A stretch of DNA of 64,000 nucleotides from Phoronis australis. Its lineage: Eukaryota; Phoronida; Phoronidae. Where the stretch lies: assembly GCA_002633005.1 (NCBI GenBank), contig NMRA01000159.1, forward strand, positions 701,520-765,519. Direction: 5' to 3'. Positions 60,555 to 64,000 of the stretch are shown here, one piece after another. The position numbers and the translations under genes are program-made. A model generated the notes under the pieces. The model did no database searches, had not been told where the DNA came from, and saw nothing but the letters and a program-made list of their open reading frames with translations. The stretch's first letter is position 1; each line of letters starts with the position of its first letter.

Positions 60555-63340
60555 CATACACTCTATGTGACAGGCTATCGGCAAATTTTGTAGTTATCTC
60601 CCCTCACTTTTAAATTCCTATTCTTGTGTATTTTAAGGAGGGCTGCTGGCAAGATTTAGCGCATGCGCAGTAGTGCATATTACACATTTCTGGCGTAGGC
60701 TATGTGCTGGATGATCCACGGTGACCTTCCACTTGTTCCAAACATACATGTTACATTTAGCTTTGTGGAATCTTATTGTAAAAAGTCTTCATGTATTACA
60801 ATCAAAATTGTGTCTTGAGAGAACAACTTGAATGTATGCCAAGCTTTAATTACAATATACCGAGATATTTTATTCTTAACGCACGACAAAATCTATAACA
60901 ATTGCAACAACGATATTATTTACTTGACTAAACTAACAACATCAACACAGAGTATTGAAATGCACCCAACGGGGTGTTTATTAGCATTGAAAATGGCGCA
61001 AAATATGTCGAATGCCAGTGGAGAAAACCATGAAATCTGACTTTCCCCCGTGGAAAGGCATGCTTAGAACAGCATGTCGAGCATATTTAAGCATTTTATT
61101 TTAAATTACCTCGTTACTTGTCAACTGAAAAAAATCACTCTTAACAATTATTTATTTTTCCCATATTCATCTAAAATACTTGAAAACTGTCGAATACTTC
61201 ATCGATTACTATTTTTGCTTCCCAATATGGTTTCATGATACATCAGTCTACTGAATGGGCTATCATTGGACTTGTAGGCTTTGTTGAAATTTGCAATATT
61301 TCGACTATAGCGATATCATCCAATAACATCATTCATTTATCTAAGGCATCAACCATAAATTATACCTTTCTATTCTACAATATTACCATGGTGTTGAAAA
61401 GAAGAACTACAGAGGTTATATCCAGTTATTACCATACTAGGGGATGTTCTAAACACATTCTACTCCAGACTAATCTGCATTACAGCAATCGGAGGTGTTC
61501 CATAGGGATGATCGCTGGTGTTTTCATCCATGCTTGTTCGACCCAACCTTGAGATGCTGTGTACGCCATTTGTTCCAGTGATTTCAACTCAATTTTGTTG
61601 CCTCGTAACCTCTGCAGTGTCTCTGGCTTTCATCAAGTACATTATGTCACTCAATATTCACAAACCTAAAATATGAATGCCATTTCACTTTCCACAAAAA
61701 GGCATTTGTGATAACATTATTAGAATCTCAATTACGTTTTAAGTTGAACTTTTGCTCTTCTGCTCATGTATGAACAGACAGTTAAACTTGTGTTCAATAG
61801 TTTGAGAATGCGTATGACTGAAGGTGATGGCAGTTAAAACACCTACCAGTAGTTAAATATACAATACACTAATCTTATTTTGTGCCCAATAGTTACCATG
61901 CATTTAACCAAAATAAAAATTTGTTGTTCCTATTGTGAATCAAACAGTCAGAGAGCGATGTGAAAATTGACACAAACTTAAGTTTTACAGTCTCAGTTAA
62001 GTGATTATTTTGAAGGACTGGTAACATGTAACTTGACAATGTTTTGGAAACTAGTTGATTCTGGTCTCAACCCCAGTTCACTCATTTGAAATCTGTGCTG
62101 TACGTCTTTTCCCTAACCATAATAACCTCCAATTTGGCTGAATCAGTAATAAAATCAACTTCCTTTTGTTTGTAAGACCAAAACTACTGATTCATGAATA
62201 AAGTCTAAGTGATTTTACTTAACAATCACATCAATATGAATACAATTTTAAATTCAAACTCACATCCGTACAGTTCTTCAGTTATCCATGTAGAGTCTAG
62301 GCTGTACCAAAACCGTTTGAATTTGGTTCAAATTAAAGCTTATAGGTCACTTCCCAGGCATGTAACCTTGGCAACCACATGCTTTCCCTGATAACAGTCC
62401 CACCAGATCAACATGTGGCTGGGCTAGCATAATTTAAATAAACAATCAACAGCCCTAGAGGCATTAAACATTAATGTATTTCAAGAGGCATTCCTTGAAA
62501 ACTGTCCTAGCAGTTCAACATATAGCTGGGCTAGTATGATTAAAATGAACAATAACCCTAGAAGCATAAAACAATAATATAAGGACACTAGTGAAATTAA
62601 ATTTCTTATTTTTTCATAAATAATGTGGCAGTACCACAAGAATCCCGAGTCATATCAGAGTCCGTACCATAGCTGCTGACAGACAACATTTTGAAAAATT
62701 GTGAGTCTTCACAACAATGCTAAATGTCCTTGAAAAATCAAAATGAGTAATTTTTGGCAATTATTTTTGTCCGAAATTGGCAAAATTTTACTGTAGCTAC
62801 AGACTGGCAGCTGCCACCTGATTATGAGATAATTTCAAATGTTGGAAAAGTACAAATTGCTCTAAATGCTAATACTTGCACATTTGGTAAAACTGGATGA
62901 TATATTTGTGTATGGTTTGTATTGATATTTATTGTGCTTGTTTACACAACATGCAGGTAACACTGCCTTTGTTGTTTTAAAGCAATTTTATTAAATATTT
63001 TGCTGTACTGACTTTGACAGCAGTATGAAAGGAAAATGAAAACTTGTTAAGTATAGTGACTGAATAAAAGCAAAGAACATACAGATGCAGTTATCTTCTC
63101 TAGTGCTTTAGGTCGCATTTGGTCATCTTTGAGCATTTGCTGTTTTTAACAATGTAACTTACCAACAATAGGTCACATTTAGGTAAGTAATCTAAAATAA
63201 GTAACTGCCCTGCTTAGGTTCTGGGATTTGAGGTTTCTTTGAAATTTAGAAAATAAAAAACAATTTCACAATTTCTAACATTGTCACAATATTAATGCTA
63301 ACACTTTAAACATCGAAGTTTACGGCAAATTTTGTGCAAG
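60555..63340. other. No gene recognised
   Basis: Unique-looking AT-rich DNA. Open frames at 60828-61040, 61235-61552 and 62209-62391 show no family resemblance. A short related pair at 62400-62470 and 62515-62590 (agctgggctag(c/t)at, aacaat..ccctaga) is a small imperfect tandem duplication. Confidence 0.45.
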
Positions 63341-63354
63341 CACTTTTTCACCTA

Positions 63355-63640
63355 TTCTTGAGAACACTTTTCACCAATAAAGTTTCCTGTAACTTTCCCG
63401 CAAACACTTTTTCATCAATAAAGTTTCCTGCAACTTTCCCACAAACACTTTTTCACCAATAAAGTTTCCTGCAACTTTCCCGCAAACACTTTTTCACTAA
63501 TAAAGTTTCCTGCAACTTTCCCGCAAACACTTTTTAACCAATAAAGTTTCCTGCAACTTTCCCGCAAACACTTTTTCCCCAATAAAGTTTCCTGCAACTT
63601 TCCCGCAAACACTTTTTCAATCACCAAGTTTGCCGCAACA
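63355..63640 (-). repeat. 41-bp minisatellite
   Basis: About six to seven units of 41 bp (agtttcctgcaactttcccg + caaacactttttcaccaata + a), starting near 63381, 63422, 63463, 63504, 63545 and 63586. Because 41 is not a multiple of 3, the minus-strand open frame at 63798-63415 passes through three different translations of the unit, all open. I regard that frame as a repeat artefact, not a gene. Confidence 0.92.
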
Positions 63641-63814
63641 TTCCTGCAAACTTCAGTGTTTGCAGCAAGGTTGCGGCAACGTGTGCGGCTGAGTTGCGGG
63701 TAGCGGCAAACTCCTGCAAACTTTGCGGCTGGTTTGCTGCAAACAAAATTGTTTGCCGCAAGCTTGCGGCATGTTTGCTGCAAGCTTGCGGCAAACATGG
63801 TCTTTTGGTATGGG
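63641..63814. repeat. Low-complexity ttgc(c/a)gcaa repeat, continues into gap
   Basis: Irregular units around gtttgccgcaagcttgcggc with internal palindromes. It probably continues in the scaffold gap. Confidence 0.75.
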
Positions 63815-64000
63815 NNNNNNNNNNNNNNNNNNNNNNNNNNNNNNNNNNNNNNNNNNNNNNNNNNNNNNNNNNNNNNNNNNNNNNNNNNNNNNNNNNNNNN
63901 NNNNNNNNNNNNNNNNNNNNNNNNNNNNNNNNNNNNNNNNNNNNNNNNNNNNNNNNNNNNNNNNNNNNNNNNNNNNNNNNNNNNNNNNNNNNNNNNNNNN
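63815..64000. other. Assembly gap to window end
   Basis: N-run starting directly after the tandem repeat. Confidence 0.98.

Noticed and set aside
63415-63798. 127-codon minus-strand frame
   Set aside because: It is a translation of a 41-bp tandem repeat passing through three frames.

Overview
This window is non-coding-rich, repeat-dense eukaryotic DNA. It shows GT-AG introns, tRNA-derived SINE-like sequence, non-LTR retrotransposon remnants, several DNA transposons with target-site duplications, a satellite array, (AT)n/(GT)n microsatellites and scaffold N-gaps. The mix (KDZ-type transposase exons, TTAA-target elements, THAP-like exon, near-identical diverged copies typical of a very polymorphic genome) suggests a marine invertebrate, plausibly a deuterostome such as a hemichordate, cephalochordate or echinoderm. 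No marker fixes the species. No bacterial or organellar gene is present.

Left part (1-7 kb): two copies of one ~5 kb DNA transposon with ~50 bp terminal inverted repeats and TTAA target sites. One is cut by the left edge and inverted (1-526); the other spans 1700-6745 and carries an internal tandem duplication next to a single N plus an N-gap. A third, cleaner copy lies at 55519-60550. From 7.4-10.7 kb there is a LINE remnant, a microsatellite, and the intact last exon (8396-9173) of a glycosyltransferase-like gene, followed by an 18-bp minisatellite and a MITE. This whole block is duplicated at 46.4-54.5 kb.

13-23 kb: a C2H2 zinc-finger remnant on +, then a minus-strand KDZ (Kyakuja/Dileera/Zisupton) transposase-like gene. 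Six exons can be read (22642 down to 14249), five of their six boundaries joining in compatible phase or unambiguous order; the C-terminal part is missing. A ~2.06 kb palindromic element sits in its first recognised intron. 23.8-24.7 kb is a cluster of tRNA-derived fragments and a MITE.

27.4-30.5 kb: a satellite of ~430 bp monomers in an A-B-C higher-order arrangement. 31.2-32.0 kb: a minus-strand reverse transcriptase remnant with YADD. 32684-32935 is the first recognised coding exon of the glycosyltransferase-like gene. Its phase matches exon 46622-47399, giving a ~13.7 kb intron that contains an L1-like LINE remnant (33.2-34.6 kb), a THAP-like exon, minisatellites and an acidic minus-strand exon pair (44.2-44.8 kb).

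48762-54211: a 5.45 kb insertion flanked by a 9-bp duplication. The paralogous block at 10.4 kb is the unoccupied site, so both boundaries are exact. 60.6-63.3 kb shows nothing recognisable; the right end is a 41-bp minisatellite running into an N-gap. Much of the remaining sequence is unique-looking AT-rich intergenic or intronic DNA where I see no supported gene.
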